From Clostridiales bacterium GWF2_38_85 (GTDB lineage: Bacteria > Bacillota > Clostridia > Oscillospirales > CAG-382), in assembly GCA_001797275.1 (NCBI GenBank), contig MGOY01000018.1, positions 62,001-126,000 of the forward strand: a stretch of 64,000 bases of DNA, in the 5' to 3' direction. Under the pieces are notes generated by a model. It saw only the letters and a program-made list of their open reading frames with translations, was not told the origin of the DNA and did not search any database. A program made the position numbers and the translations under genes. Shown in pieces: positions 26,320 through 33,462 of the stretch (positions are counted from its first letter, which is position 1; every line of letters begins with the position of its first letter).

Positions 26320-26846
26320 TTAACAATTTTATGCCTCAACAGAAGATAAAAAGCCATATTATTGACGCTCTTACTGGGGATGCGCAAAAAAACGCATTGG
26401 AGTTTTTTGAATATTTAACAGCGAATGAAATGCTGTTTGAAAAAGGTAAAGGTTACTGGGAAGATAAGCATTATTGGATGATAAAATATAAAGACAAATA
26501 TGTATGCTTTATATTAATTAATGGCTCTGAAGATAAAATTGGAGATAAGACTGAACCTGATGGTTGGATTATTTGGTCTGATGATAGCGATTCTGATTGG
26601 TTCGCGGATTTTCCGTTGGACAATCACTTAAAAAAAATTGCTTGGGAAAACGTTGATGTCTGCGCAAATTGTGGCAGTTGTAGTGGTGGCAAGAATAAAA
26701 CGATATTCGGCAAGAAATTTGACAATGTTTGCCGCACTACTTTTAGATTTAATAATCCAAGCTCCCCTGCGATGGAATGTTTGCAGAAAATGGTCGAGAT
26801 AAGAAAACACGATATTTTCGCAACTGCGGTCGAGCGTACCGACTGA
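26316..26846 (+). CDS. Unrecognised protein with a CxxCxxC motif
   Basis: 176-residue soluble protein that I do not recognise at family level. The first part is mixed alpha/beta with aromatic strands (DKHYWMIKYKDKYVCFILIN). The C-terminal part has DVCANCGSCSGGKNKTIF and a later Cys (NVCRTTFRF), so a zinc or Fe-S site is possible. It is translationally coupled to the toroid gene by a four-base overlap and ends 31 bases before the AraC gene. Confidence 0.72.
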   Translation: MINNFMPQQKIKSHIIDALTGDAQKNALEFFEYLTANEMLFEKGKGYWEDKHYWMIKYKDKYVCFILINGSEDKIGDKTEPDGWIIWSDDSDSDWFADFPLDNHLKKIAWENVDVCANCGSCSGGKNKTIFGKKFDNVCRTTFRFNNPSSPAMECLQKMVEIRKHDIFATAVERTD

Positions 26847-26877
26847 AAGATTGTTATACTACTCACGGAGGTTCGAG

Positions 26878-27786
26878 ATGGAATTGTCAGAAAGAGTCGC
26901 CGCTGTACAGCGAATGCAAGACTATATAGTGGCTCATATGGATGAGGAAATAGTCCTTGATAAACTCAGCGGAGTAGCTGGATACAGCAAGTACCACGCG
27001 TTGCGGATTTTCAAGGAGCAGACCCACAGAACGCCATTTGAATATCATCGTGCCTTGCGCTTAACCAAAGCCGCCGAAGTCTTGCGGGATTCTGACAGCA
27101 AGGTGGTGGATGTGGCAATGGAAGCTGTTTTTGATTCTCATGATGGCTTTACGCGGGCGTTTTCGCGGCAGTTTGGCATCACGCCACAAAAATATCATAC
27201 TGAAACGCCACCTGTACGCTATTTTACCCATCATCCAATCTCGGCTTACTACGCTCTGAAAGAAGGTACCAAGCCAATGCCTAAAGAACCTATCAAACGA
27301 ACAATGACAGTAACAGTGGTGGAACGCCCTGCTCGCAAGCTGATTTTAGTGCGTTCCGTGAACGCAACCGAATATTTCTCTTTTTGCGAAGAACTGGGCT
27401 GCGATTGGGAAGGAATATTTAACAGCATTCCTGAAAAATTTGACACTTCTGCGTTGCTTACACTACCGCAAAATCTAATCAAACCCGGAACGGGAAATAT
27501 CGCTTCGGGCGTGGAAGTTCCAATTGATTACAGCAAGCCAATTCCAGCGGGATGTGATGTGATTGAATTGCCACTCTGCACCATGCTATATTTTCAAGGT
27601 GCGCCCTATGAAGACGAGAATGACTTTGGTGAAGCCATAGGTCTTTTGTGGGAGTTAATGGACGCATATAATCCAAAACCATACGGGTTTGAATATGCCC
27701 CGGAGCTTGCTCCATACTTCAATTTCGGGGGCGGCGGTGTGGAAACAGGTGCAAAAATGGCTATGCCGGCAAAGAAAAGACTCTAA
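26878..27786 (+). CDS. AraC-type regulator with GyrI-like effector domain
   Basis: 302-residue regulator. Residues 1-105 hold the two AraC helix-turn-helix units (LDKLSGVAGYSKYHALRIFKE and VDVAMEAVFDSHDGFTRAFSRQFG), and the rest is a GyrI-like ligand-binding domain, as in Rob/SoxS-family and multidrug-sensing regulators. I use the ATG at 26878 after CGGAGG with a six-base spacer; the track start at 26851 lies upstream of that ribosome site. It could sense a small molecule and control the array, but no operator is visible to me. Confidence 0.9.
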   Translation: MELSERVAAVQRMQDYIVAHMDEEIVLDKLSGVAGYSKYHALRIFKEQTHRTPFEYHRALRLTKAAEVLRDSDSKVVDVAMEAVFDSHDGFTRAFSRQFGITPQKYHTETPPVRYFTHHPISAYYALKEGTKPMPKEPIKRTMTVTVVERPARKLILVRSVNATEYFSFCEELGCDWEGIFNSIPEKFDTSALLTLPQNLIKPGTGNIASGVEVPIDYSKPIPAGCDVIELPLCTMLYFQGAPYEDENDFGEAIGLLWELMDAYNPKPYGFEYAPELAPYFNFGGGGVETGAKMAMPAKKRL

Positions 27787-27865
27787 CACCCTCAAAACTC
27801 TATCAAAAAAGTCGGATGCTGCGGCTTAAACCCTGCTAAAATACCTTTGAAAGGAGGCGGCACAC

Positions 27866-28744
27866 GTGAATTTATTAGCTCAATTGAACGCGGCAATGCA
27901 ATACGTTGAAGCACACATTGACGATGACATGGCACTTGGTGATGTTTCTTCGGTTACAACCTATTCACCCTACCACTTCGGCAGATTGTTCTACTATATC
28001 GCAGAAATGCCGTTATCGGAGTATATCCGCAAACGCAAACTATCTCTCGCTGCGTCAGAGTTGCAAAGTATCGATGTGAAAGTCATTGATTTAGCGGTAA
28101 AATATGGTTACGACAGTGCTGACAGCTTCACACGGGCGTTTGTCAAACAACATAGCGTGACACCCACGGCAGCGCGGAAGTCAGGCGTTACACTTAAAAT
28201 CTTCCCGCCGCTCACCTTTCAAATTAAAATACAGGGGGTAAATGAAATGAACTGGCGAATTGAGGAAAAAGAAGCGTTTGATGTATTCGGCATTGAAAGA
28301 GTTTTCCGTAATGACGAAATGGGCAAGGTGCCTGATTTCTGGACGGAATGTATTCAAAACGGCGAGGATGCGAAATTTGTTGCTGCATCGGGCGAAGCGC
28401 AACCAAAAGTCGGCGCATTGTTGGTAAAAGGAATTTGCGGTTACAGAGATACAGGAACGGACAGTTTTCCGTATATGCTCGGCGTATATAAAACTCCAAA
28501 TTCTAATACTGATGGATACACAACCGTCACTATTCCGAAAACTACATGGACAATCTTCCGTAGTGAGGAGATTGACGGGTTTGGGCAAGCGATCCCCGAA
28601 TTGTTCAAGCGTGCCTACAGCGAATGGCTACCGTCTTCTGGTTATGAAAAAATAGACACAGCGGATTTGGAACTCTATTATTTAACGGAAACAGGAAAAT
28701 GCGCTGAAGAAGTTTGGATTCCCGTGAGAAAAACCGTAATATAA
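27866..28744 (+). CDS. AraC-type regulator with GyrI-like domain (second)
   Basis: 292-residue regulator with the same layout as the gene before it: AraC double helix-turn-helix (YSPYHFGRLFYYIAEMPLSEYIRKR; VIDLAVKYGYDSADSFTRAFVKQHS) and a C-terminal GyrI-like effector domain (MNWRIEEKEAFDVFGIERVF onward). GTG start eight bases after AAAGGAGG. The two copies are divergent in sequence, so an old duplication or separate acquisition. A 79-base spacer precedes it and may hold its own promoter. Confidence 0.9.
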   Translation: MNLLAQLNAAMQYVEAHIDDDMALGDVSSVTTYSPYHFGRLFYYIAEMPLSEYIRKRKLSLAASELQSIDVKVIDLAVKYGYDSADSFTRAFVKQHSVTPTAARKSGVTLKIFPPLTFQIKIQGVNEMNWRIEEKEAFDVFGIERVFRNDEMGKVPDFWTECIQNGEDAKFVAASGEAQPKVGALLVKGICGYRDTGTDSFPYMLGVYKTPNSNTDGYTTVTIPKTTWTIFRSEEIDGFGQAIPELFKRAYSEWLPSSGYEKIDTADLELYYLTETGKCAEEVWIPVRKTVI

Positions 28745-28762
28745 ATGAAACGAGGTCATGCC

Positions 28763-29734
28763 ATGCCTGAAACTAAATCGCGCTTGCTTTTTCTGTTGGA
28801 ACTGCTCAACCGCGAAACAGATGAGGAACACCAAATTACCGTTGCAGAAATCATAGAACGATTAAATATCGAAGGTTTTTCTGCCAACCGTCATACGGTG
28901 GTGAGCGACTTGAATACGCTTACAGCACATGGCATTGATGTGGTGTGCAATAAGAGCCGCCAAAACCAATACTTCATCGGCGACCGCCACTTTGAATTGC
29001 CTGAGCTTACATTATTAGTGGATGCAGTACAGGCAGCTCGGTTTATCCCTGCAAAACAGAGTAAGTCCCTGATTGCAAAACTCTCATCGCTTGCCAGCGT
29101 TCATCAAGCGGACAAGCTCAACCGCCAATTATATATAGATAAACAACCGAAATCGGTCAACGAAGGTGTCCTCTACATAGTAGATCTTATTCATACCGCA
29201 ATCCATGACAAGAAACAAATCGCATTCCAATATTATGAGTATACAGCGGCAAAAAGAAAGGCTTTGAAACATGGTGGACAAGTCTATCGGTTAAGCCCTT
29301 ATGCCCTGATCTGGAAAAACGACTGCTACTATGTGTTGGGCTACTCGGATAACCACAGTAAGGTAGTTAAATTCCGTGTTGATAGAATGGCAAATCCAAA
29401 ATCCACAGATGAAAAAGCAGTTCGTAAACCCAAAGACTTCCGCGTAGAAAATTACGCAAAAATGGTATTTCAGATGTTCGATGAAGAAACCCACACGGTT
29501 ACGCTCCGTTGCGAGAACTGTTTGATGAAATCAATCATTGACCAATTCGGCGAAAAGGTCAAGACGACGATTGTGGATGATAACCATTTCACCGCTGAGG
29601 TAGAAGTTTCGGTCAGCCCCACTTTTTTCGGTTGGATTGTGGGATTTGGTGGTAAAATAGAGATTGTCTCGCCGGACAGCGTTATAGAAAAGTACACTCG
29701 TACCCTAAAAAGTATCATAGAAAAACTGCACTAA
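28763..29734 (+). CDS. WYL-domain transcriptional regulator
   Basis: About 323-residue DeoR/YafY-type regulator. An N-terminal winged helix (residues about 5-60; TVAEIIERLNIEGFSANRHTVVSDLNTL) is followed by a WYL domain (IHDKKQIAFQYYEYT, RLSPYALIWKNDCYYVLGYSDN) and the WYL C-terminal extension. I prefer the ATG at 28763 after ACGAGGT over the ATG at 28745, which sits one base after the preceding stop. WYL proteins often bind nucleic-acid-derived or other small ligands and regulate defence loci. It is the last gene of the array and is followed by a strong terminator. Confidence 0.92.
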   Translation: MPETKSRLLFLLELLNRETDEEHQITVAEIIERLNIEGFSANRHTVVSDLNTLTAHGIDVVCNKSRQNQYFIGDRHFELPELTLLVDAVQAARFIPAKQSKSLIAKLSSLASVHQADKLNRQLYIDKQPKSVNEGVLYIVDLIHTAIHDKKQIAFQYYEYTAAKRKALKHGGQVYRLSPYALIWKNDCYYVLGYSDNHSKVVKFRVDRMANPKSTDEKAVRKPKDFRVENYAKMVFQMFDEETHTVTLRCENCLMKSIIDQFGEKVKTTIVDDNHFTAEVEVSVSPTFFGWIVGFGGKIEIVSPDSVIEKYTRTLKSIIEKLH

Positions 29735-29757
29735 TAAAGACTTTATGAAGATTAGTA

Positions 29758-29796
29758 AATCGAGGTGGTCGAAATAATGACCACCTCGATTTGTTT
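29758..29796 (+). terminator. Intrinsic terminator closing the enzyme array
   Basis: Perfect 13-bp inverted repeat (AATCGAGGTGGTC / GACCACCTCGATT) with an eight-base loop, followed by TGTTTTG. It lies 24 bases after the WYL stop and separates the array from the XRE/ImmA switch. Confidence 0.85.
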
Positions 29797-29809
29797 TGCA
29801 AAAAAGCTC

Positions 29810-29858
29810 TTGGAAAAGTGTTCAGTTTGAGTTATAATATCTGTACGGTGTTCAGTTA
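29810..29858 (+). promoter_or_regulatory. Promoter and paired operator half-sites of the XRE regulator
   Basis: A -35 TTGGAA (29810-29815), 17-base spacer and -10 TATAAT (29833-29838). The sequence GTGTTCAGTT occurs in the spacer (29818) and again 30 bases on, downstream of the -10 (29848). The same half-site recurs as a palindrome before the zinc-ribbon gene. The layout predicts autorepression by the XRE protein; the -10/-35 match is direct, the regulation is inference. Confidence 0.75.
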
Positions 29859-29890
29859 AAACAGTACAACACAGAAAGCGGTGAATCATA

Positions 29891-30292
29891 GTGAGTGATG
29901 AATTAACATTTGGCTCGTTTATTCGAAAGAAACGGCTGGAATCTGAGCCGTATATTTCTCTTCGCAAGCTGGCTGAGCAGCTTGACATATCCCCGGTGTA
30001 CATGAGCAATATCGAGAACGACCGCAATCCCGCCCCCAAAGACGATATTTTAGAACATATGTCTCAGATTTTGAAGTTGCATAAGCTGGAGCGGGAGCAG
30101 CTTTACGAATTGGCTGCAAAATCCAAGACCTACACCGCAGTCCCCGGCGATTTGCCAGAATACATTTCGGCAAACGAACTTGCGCGAGTTGCCCTGCGCA
30201 TAGCAAAGGATGTGGACGCAACTGACAAGGAATGGACAGAGTTTATTGAGAAACTCAAAAATCGAAGCAAACAGGAGGAAAACAAAGAATGA
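29891..30292 (+). CDS. XRE-family repressor, ImmR-like
   Basis: 133-residue DNA-binding protein. The helix-turn-helix lies at residues about 8-65 (FIRKKRLESE...LRKLAEQLDISPVYMSNIENDRNPAPKDDIL), followed by a short helical tail. Starts at GTG 29891 behind the promoter with two TGTTCAGTT half-sites. It overlaps the ImmA-type protease gene by four bases, the standard pairing of ICE and prophage switches, in which the protease destroys the repressor on induction. Probably controls excision or transfer of the island. Confidence 0.88.
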   Translation: MSDELTFGSFIRKKRLESEPYISLRKLAEQLDISPVYMSNIENDRNPAPKDDILEHMSQILKLHKLEREQLYELAAKSKTYTAVPGDLPEYISANELARVALRIAKDVDATDKEWTEFIEKLKNRSKQEENKE

Positions 30293-30897
30293 ATCCACGC
30301 TACTACCGCCCAGAAGTCCTCGAAACCATTGCGCGGAACGTGATATCCAAGTATGACGGTTCTTTGTTAACCGTACCAGCTCCCATCCCTGTTGAGACCA
30401 TTATGGAGATGGTCTACGGATTGAAAATCGAATTTCAATTCATCCGCAACAATGGACGCGTTTTGGGCGAAACCGTCTTTGAAGATGCCACCGTGCCAAT
30501 TTACGAGCGTGAGGGTGGCGAAGGATACAAACTGATGCGCGTCAGGGCTGGAACAGTCATTATCGATGCAAGCCTGATAAATAATCGGCTTGATGGTCGT
30601 TTCCGCTACACTTGCGCTCACGAACTTGCCCACTTTGTTCTGCACAAAGAAATTTACACCGAATCAGGCGAAACCGCCGCAATGACCAATGTAGTGAGAA
30701 GTTCCGAAGCCGACAATACCATTGAGTGGCAAGCTGACCGTTTGGGCAGTTACTTCCTTATGCCCAAAGGCTTAGTTAAGATGGCTTTCTACCGTAATCA
30801 TGGCAATCGAAATATCATTGACTCACTCGCCGATGTGTTTGGTGTTTCCCACAAGGCAATGGAAATTCGCTTGAATGAAATGCGTCTGATAGATTAA
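30289..30897 (+). CDS. ImmA/IrrE-family metallopeptidase
   Basis: 202-residue zinc peptidase with CAHELAHFVLHKE near residue 110 (HExxH) and a downstream EWQADRLGSYFLMP motif that supplies the third ligand. The C-terminal NIIDSLADVFGVSHKAMEIRL helix is family-typical. Expected to cleave the XRE repressor encoded just upstream, derepressing the element after DNA damage or another signal. Coupled to the repressor gene by ATGA overlap. Confidence 0.92.
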   Translation: MNPRYYRPEVLETIARNVISKYDGSLLTVPAPIPVETIMEMVYGLKIEFQFIRNNGRVLGETVFEDATVPIYEREGGEGYKLMRVRAGTVIIDASLINNRLDGRFRYTCAHELAHFVLHKEIYTESGETAAMTNVVRSSEADNTIEWQADRLGSYFLMPKGLVKMAFYRNHGNRNIIDSLADVFGVSHKAMEIRLNEMRLID

Positions 30898-30928
30898 TGG
30901 CAAGACGACGCATTTTTTTAACAATAGT

Positions 30929-30946
30929 GTTCAGTTTATACTGAAC
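30929..30946 (+). promoter_or_regulatory. Palindromic operator GTTCAGT-TTAT-ACTGAAC
   Basis: Perfect 7-bp inverted repeat with a four-base centre, lying 30 bases before the small zinc-ribbon gene. Its half-site equals the TGTTCAGTT elements in the XRE promoter, so it is very likely a second operator for the same repressor. A possible -10 (TATACT) lies inside it; no good -35 was seen. Confidence 0.75.
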
Positions 30947-30975
30947 GATATTAAGCAAACGGAGGGATTTACAAT

Positions 30976-31173
30976 ATGACCCAACAACACATCACAGAGG
31001 ATAGCATTGTGTTATGTCCAATTTGCAAAAGGGGTAAAATTATCATTGAGGAAAAGGACGCCGATGACGTTCCGTTACAGCTGATTTTGCCGGGAAGCAA
31101 GCGCAAAGCTCGATGGTATATCAAGTGCAATGTCTGCAAAAGTCAGATAGGCATCACCGTAAAGAAACAATAA
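30976..31173 (+). CDS. Small zinc-ribbon protein
   Basis: 65-residue basic protein with two CxxC pairs (LCPICKRGK and KCNVCKSQ), the layout of a zinc ribbon. ATG seven bases after GGAGGGA. It sits directly behind the palindromic operator and so is probably under the XRE repressor, which makes it a candidate early gene of the element. No family name is known to me; small cysteine-rich KTR-like proteins of this type are common on Clostridia mobile elements. Confidence 0.78.
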   Translation: MTQQHITEDSIVLCPICKRGKIIIEEKDADDVPLQLILPGSKRKARWYIKCNVCKSQIGITVKKQ

Positions 31174-31297
31174 TCAAACAACAGCTCAGCCCGATTCCGT
31201 GGCACCTGTCCTTTGCACCGCAAAGGCTGTCAGTAAAATGAGTTTACAATACTTCGTCAAGTACACCACTCCACGCCTTTTACAGCGTGATGCAGTC

Positions 31298-31344
31298 GGA
31301 GCCTTACAAGTAGCTATTTAGCTATGTGTAAGGCTCCTTTTTTT
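31298..31344 (+). terminator. Intrinsic terminator, first of a tandem pair
   Basis: Perfect 11-bp stem (GGAGCCTTACA / TGTAAGGCTCC) with an 18-base loop and a run of seven T. It ends the switch operon. Confidence 0.85.
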
Positions 31345-31381
31345 GTCCTTTCCGTGGCTAAACAGCGGAAAGGACTTTTTT
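31345..31381 (+). terminator. Intrinsic terminator, second of a tandem pair
   Basis: Perfect 10-bp stem (GTCCTTTCCG / CGGAAAGGAC) followed by six T, directly abutting the first terminator. A tandem pair gives strong insulation between the switch operon and the recombination module. Confidence 0.85.
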
Positions 31382-31413
31382 ATGCGCTATTACAACGCTC
31401 GCGCCTCACCGAG

Positions 31414-31449
31414 TTTTGATTTCAACCTTTTATAACTGTGAAATCAAAA
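31414..31449 (+). repeat. Inverted repeat before the sigma-like gene
   Basis: Perfect 11-bp inverted repeat (TTTTGATTTCA / TGAAATCAAAA) with a 14-base loop, ending three bases before the GGAGG ribosome site of the next gene. It could be a protein-binding site or an mRNA hairpin at the 5' end; it is less likely a terminator because a gene starts 14 bases later. Confidence 0.65.
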
Positions 31450-31463
31450 TTTTGGAGGTAAAT

Positions 31464-31952
31464 ATGAAGAACTATCAGGACAGCGACTACGCTGCCAACA
31501 AGTACGCAAGTGGTATCGTGTACCGCTTTACCACTCAGACCATTGAAGTCACGCTGGAAGATTATCTGCGTGAAAACTCCGGCAAGTCCGAAGCGGACTT
31601 CGCGGAACTCAAAGCTCAATCCGACAAGCTTTTTCATGAGCAGGACAGGAGCGAAGGTCGCCAACGCAAGAAGATGGTGTCGATCCACAACATAGAGGAA
31701 ACCGAATTGGTTGCACTTCCCTCACCAGAGGACGTGAATCAGGAAGAAGCTGAGAAACAAACGCGGTGTCAGATTGTCAACCGCGCTCTTGCTGCGCTCA
31801 CCGAAATTCAGCGGAGACGGTATTTGCAATACCATGTCAACGGCTTGACTCTGCGACAAATTGCCGAAGTCGAGGGGGTCGTTCATTCCAAAATTCAAAA
31901 GAGCCTGCTGGCTGCTGAAAAGAAAATAAAAAAGATTTTGGCTGATGGGTGA
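31464..31952 (+). CDS. Sigma-70 region-4-like protein
   Basis: 162-residue protein whose C-terminal 70 residues form a sigma region 4 type helix-turn-helix (ALAALTEIQRRRYLQYHVNGLTLRQIAEVEGVVHSKIQKSLLAAEKKIKK). The N-terminal part lacks a clear region 2, so it may be a sigma-like activator, not a full sigma factor. I use the ATG at 31464, seven bases after TTGGAGG; the track start at 31416 lies within the inverted repeat. Proteins of this type are frequent in Clostridia integrative elements next to integrase modules, as here. Confidence 0.85.
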   Translation: MKNYQDSDYAANKYASGIVYRFTTQTIEVTLEDYLRENSGKSEADFAELKAQSDKLFHEQDRSEGRQRKKMVSIHNIEETELVALPSPEDVNQEEAEKQTRCQIVNRALAALTEIQRRRYLQYHVNGLTLRQIAEVEGVVHSKIQKSLLAAEKKIKKILADG

Positions 31953-32380
31953 AAACAGGGGGTACAAAACGGCTTCAAAAGTGCGTTAGGTGAGAGGCTT
32001 GGAAACCTCTTGGGGCGAGAAGCTTGAAAGAGCCACCAACCTCACAACCGAATAAGTCAATTGTCAAACACAATTAATGAAACTCCCGCCCAGTCACAGT
32101 CCGAGCGTTGAAGCCAGCTTTTCCGCTGGTGAGCCGTCGCAGGCAATGAGGGTGGCTCGGCATCAGAATGCGGAGGGGTGGAACTCCCGTGGTGTGACCT
32201 AACCAGTCACCGTTTGACGATTCCCTTATGTGTGAGGGGTGCTGAGAGCAAGTATCGCACGTTGAAAATAGAAACCGGGTCGGTGGGGCGAGATAAATGA
32301 AGCCAATAAGAGCTTCCCACATCTCCAAATGCCCATCTGCCCGGTCGATACATACCACTTTGAGAATAGGAGATAAAAAT
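31953..32380. other. 428-base non-coding, possibly structured stretch between the sigma-like gene and mazF
   Basis: No ORF here has a plausible ribosome site; the upstream part of the track ORF at 32297 precedes the real mazF start. The stretch is GC-richer than most intergenic DNA in the window and holds many short self-complementary pairs: AGAGG...CCTCT near 31996, CCAGC...GCTGG near 32112 and GTGAC...GTCAC near 32196. This suggests a structured RNA or a DNA-processing site, but I recognise no known RNA family. The only recognisable signal is the ribosome site ATAGGAG before mazF. Confidence 0.5.
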
Positions 32381-32728
32381 ATGCTAAAGCAAGTAAAACG
32401 CGGCGAAATGTATTATGCCGATTTAGACCCGGCTATCGGAAGTGAGCAGAGTGGATTTCGTCCTGTGCTAATTATCCAAAATGATACAGGCAATCGTCAC
32501 AGCCCAACGGTGGTAATTGCCGCCATCACAGGCAAACCCAAAAAGACAAATATGCCAACACACTATATGATTCCAGTCGAAAACGGATTAGAAGCGCCGT
32601 CTGTTGTTTTATTGGAGCAAGTACGGACGATTGACAAATGCCGTCTTGAACAATACATCGGACATCTTGATGAATCGACAATGAAAGGGATTGACCAAGC
32701 GATTGCGGTCAGTATGGGCTTGAAATAA
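32381..32728 (+). CDS. mazF: MazF/PemK-family endoribonuclease toxin, no antitoxin seen
   Basis: 115-residue MazF-like protein: KRGEMYYADLDPAIGSEQSGFRPVLIIQND at the N-terminus, VVIAAITGKPKK, and LLEQVRTIDKCRLEQYIGHL at the C-terminus, covering the usual catalytic Arg and Thr region. Start ATG at 32381 after ATAGGAGATAAAAAT; the 28-residue extension in the track is not coding-like. MazF toxins cut mRNA at short motifs. A MazE-type antitoxin gene would normally lie just upstream, but that stretch is non-coding here. It overlaps the next small gene by one base. Confidence 0.9.
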   Translation: MLKQVKRGEMYYADLDPAIGSEQSGFRPVLIIQNDTGNRHSPTVVIAAITGKPKKTNMPTHYMIPVENGLEAPSVVLLEQVRTIDKCRLEQYIGHLDESTMKGIDQAIAVSMGLK

Positions 32729-32922
32729 TGATTGCAAATAAAAAGCAAAAACACAGCGATACCATGCTTTTGACCTTGTGCGCCCATTGTGTTGCACAGT
32801 TTTATAATTCCCCGGAGCATATCGTGCGGCGAGCCAATCAAAATCAGAAGTCTAAAGAGCCGTGCTGTTACTGCTCCTGTAAAAATGGCTGGGATTACAC
32901 GATTAAAAGGAGGACGAAGTGA
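32728..32922 (+). CDS. Small cysteine-rich protein
   Basis: 64-residue basic protein with five cysteines (LCAHCVAQFY and CCYCSCKNGWDY). Resembles the small cysteine-rich VLP-type proteins found in Clostridia mobile elements next to integrase modules, though the assignment is tentative. ATG overlaps the mazF stop by one base. A MazE-like antitoxin role is not supported by its composition. Confidence 0.65.
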   Translation: MIANKKQKHSDTMLLTLCAHCVAQFYNSPEHIVRRANQNQKSKEPCCYCSCKNGWDYTIKRRTK

Positions 32923-33212
32923 TGAATATAACGAACGAAACCCGCAGCGAGAGCTACAACATCATCCGCAAAACCCTCACGGGGCGGCATAAAACTGTCT
33001 TGCAAATTCTGCGTGACTGGGGCGATTTGACCGCCCAAGAAGTCGCAACCGTTCTGCTTTTGGACGGCATTACTCCCACAGACGAACGCAACTTCGCAGC
33101 TCCACGCTTGACAGAGCTTACGGAAGCTAAGTTGGTTCAGGCGGTTGGCAAGAAAATCTGCGAAAAGACCGGGCGTAGGGTTACGGTCTGGTCGGCGGTG
33201 AAAGAGGATTGA
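32922..33212 (+). CDS. Small winged-helix-like protein
   Basis: 96-residue protein with a predicted winged-helix fold (TVLQILRDWGDLTAQEVATVLLLDG...APRLTELTEAKLVQAVG...TVWSAV). ATG at 32922 behind AAGGAGGA, overlapping the preceding stop. Probably DNA-binding; it may help control excision. I know no specific family name. Confidence 0.7.
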   Translation: MNITNETRSESYNIIRKTLTGRHKTVLQILRDWGDLTAQEVATVLLLDGITPTDERNFAAPRLTELTEAKLVQAVGKKICEKTGRRVTVWSAVKED

Positions 33213-33214
33213 GT

Positions 33215-33451
33215 ATGGAACAAAACAGCTTATTGGTTCAGCCCGAAGCGGCTGAACGCCAATCAGAATATATATCCGTTGACGATATGGCTAAGATGCT
33301 CTCGATTGCGAGAGCGACTGCTTATCAGCTAACAAAAATACACGGGTTTCCGTGCTTCTATATAGGGAAACGAATCATCATTCCCCTAAACGCCTTTAAC
33401 GAATGGGCGGTAAATCAAGCAAACAGGAAATCCATCTTTTTAGATAAATGA
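33215..33451 (+). CDS. xis: Excisionase-type helix-turn-helix protein
   Basis: 78-residue MerR-like helix-turn-helix protein (YISVDDMAKMLSIARATAYQLTKIHGFPCFYIGKRIIIPLNAFNEW), the pattern of Tn916-type Xis and helix-turn-helix 17 proteins. It sits 11 bases before the integrase gene, as in conjugative transposons. I use the ATG at 33215 after AAAGAGGA. Expected to bend the element ends and favour excision. Confidence 0.88.
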   Translation: MEQNSLLVQPEAAERQSEYISVDDMAKMLSIARATAYQLTKIHGFPCFYIGKRIIIPLNAFNEWAVNQANRKSIFLDK

Positions 33452-33462
33452 GGTGAGCGCAG

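Noticed and set aside
14563-29734. Integron-type attC sites between array genes
   Set aside because: Gene gaps are mostly a few bases or overlaps, and I saw no repeated imperfect palindromes; no IntI-type integrase is present in the window.
31411-31460. Inverted repeat 31,414-31,449 as a terminator
   Set aside because: The sigma-like gene starts 14 bases further and two strong terminators lie just upstream, so a regulatory role is more likely.
32297-32380. 28-codon N-terminal extension of MazF
   Set aside because: Not like any MazF N-terminus and lies in the non-coding stretch; the ATG at 32381 has its own ribosome site.
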